Positions 38,734-38,752 of a stretch of DNA of 38,752 nucleotides are shown piece by piece. The notes beneath the pieces are model-generated. The model had not been told where the DNA came from and searched no databases. It saw only the letters and a program-made list of their open reading frames with translations. Position 1 is the stretch's first letter. The number at the start of each line of letters is the position of its first letter. Source of the DNA: Clostridia bacterium (GTDB lineage Bacteria; Bacillota; Clostridia; Oscillospirales; Acutalibacteraceae); assembly GCA_017402845.1 (NCBI GenBank), contig JAFPLH010000099.1, forward strand, positions 1 through 38,752, given 5' to 3'. Made by a program: the position numbers and the translations under genes.

Positions 38734-38752
38734 TATTTCTCAAAACCGGGGC

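Overview
The window looks like chromosomal DNA of a moderately AT-rich Gram-positive anaerobe of the class Clostridia, most likely a Ruminococcus-like member of the Oscillospiraceae. This rests on strong purine-rich ribosome binding sites, frequent GTG/TTG starts, the ylxM-ffh-rpsP-khpA block, a citrate synthase of the clostridial kind, a Gram-positive type IV pilus set without a secretin, and an EF-G-like protein and CpXC, DUF5677-like and DUF6512-like proteins that I associate with that group. The genus is inference; no 16S or other decisive marker is present.

Layout. 1-6.1 kb, minus strand: a response regulator/sensor kinase pair followed by an HtrA protease (envelope-stress module), then lexA with a CYTH-domain gene, then a CpXC zinc-ribbon protein. 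6.3-8.0 kb, plus strand: a helical LEA-like protein and a MIF-type tautomerase, followed by a nearly perfect 117-bp direct repeat that ends in a terminator and looks like a duplicated small RNA. 8.0-14.2 kb: small membrane proteins, a DUF5677-like protein, citrate synthase coupled to a zinc-ribbon membrane protein, a MarR regulator with tandem operators at its own start site, a 55-codon Cys-rich membrane protein, a MATE exporter and a DUF6512-like membrane protein. 14.5-23.2 kb: a compact type IV pilus locus (pilC, pilT, pilB, pilD, pilO-like, a pilM-pilN fusion, and one divergent pilin). 23.2-28.3 kb: an ABC exporter pair behind a 23-bp palindromic operator, then khpA, rpsP, ffh and ylxM from one consensus promoter. 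28.3-31.6 kb: a flavin reductase with a terminator-like leader, a PrpA-type phosphatase, a long noncoding stretch with two inverted-repeat elements, and a membrane protein of unknown function. 31.6-38.7 kb: a solitary 5S rRNA gene with its own promoter, an unknown protein, an RlmD/RumA-type methyltransferase, a DMT-family transporter overlapping a lipoprotein hydrolase, an EF-G-like GTPase with a degenerate G4 motif, and a tandem 110-bp repeat at the window edge.

How the parts work together. The pilus genes encode the inner-membrane platform (PilC), extension and retraction motors (PilB, PilT), the alignment complex (PilM-N, PilO), the prepilin peptidase (PilD) and a pilin, a near-minimal Gram-positive machine. 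The ylxM-ffh block is the SRP/ribosome maturation unit. Regulatory pairs (TCS-HtrA, MarR, the ABC operator, LexA) are visible at the promoter level.

The most unusual signal is noncoding. Several related inverted-repeat elements sit at or just downstream of predicted sigma-A -10 boxes, so that they would form the 5' end of the transcript. One of them (30329-30491) has its own promoter and terminator and no ORF, so it reads as a small-RNA transcription unit. About 18 promoters of the form -35/N16-18/-10 and more than ten intrinsic terminators can be placed. Most ORFs lying antisense to these genes are shadows and were left out.
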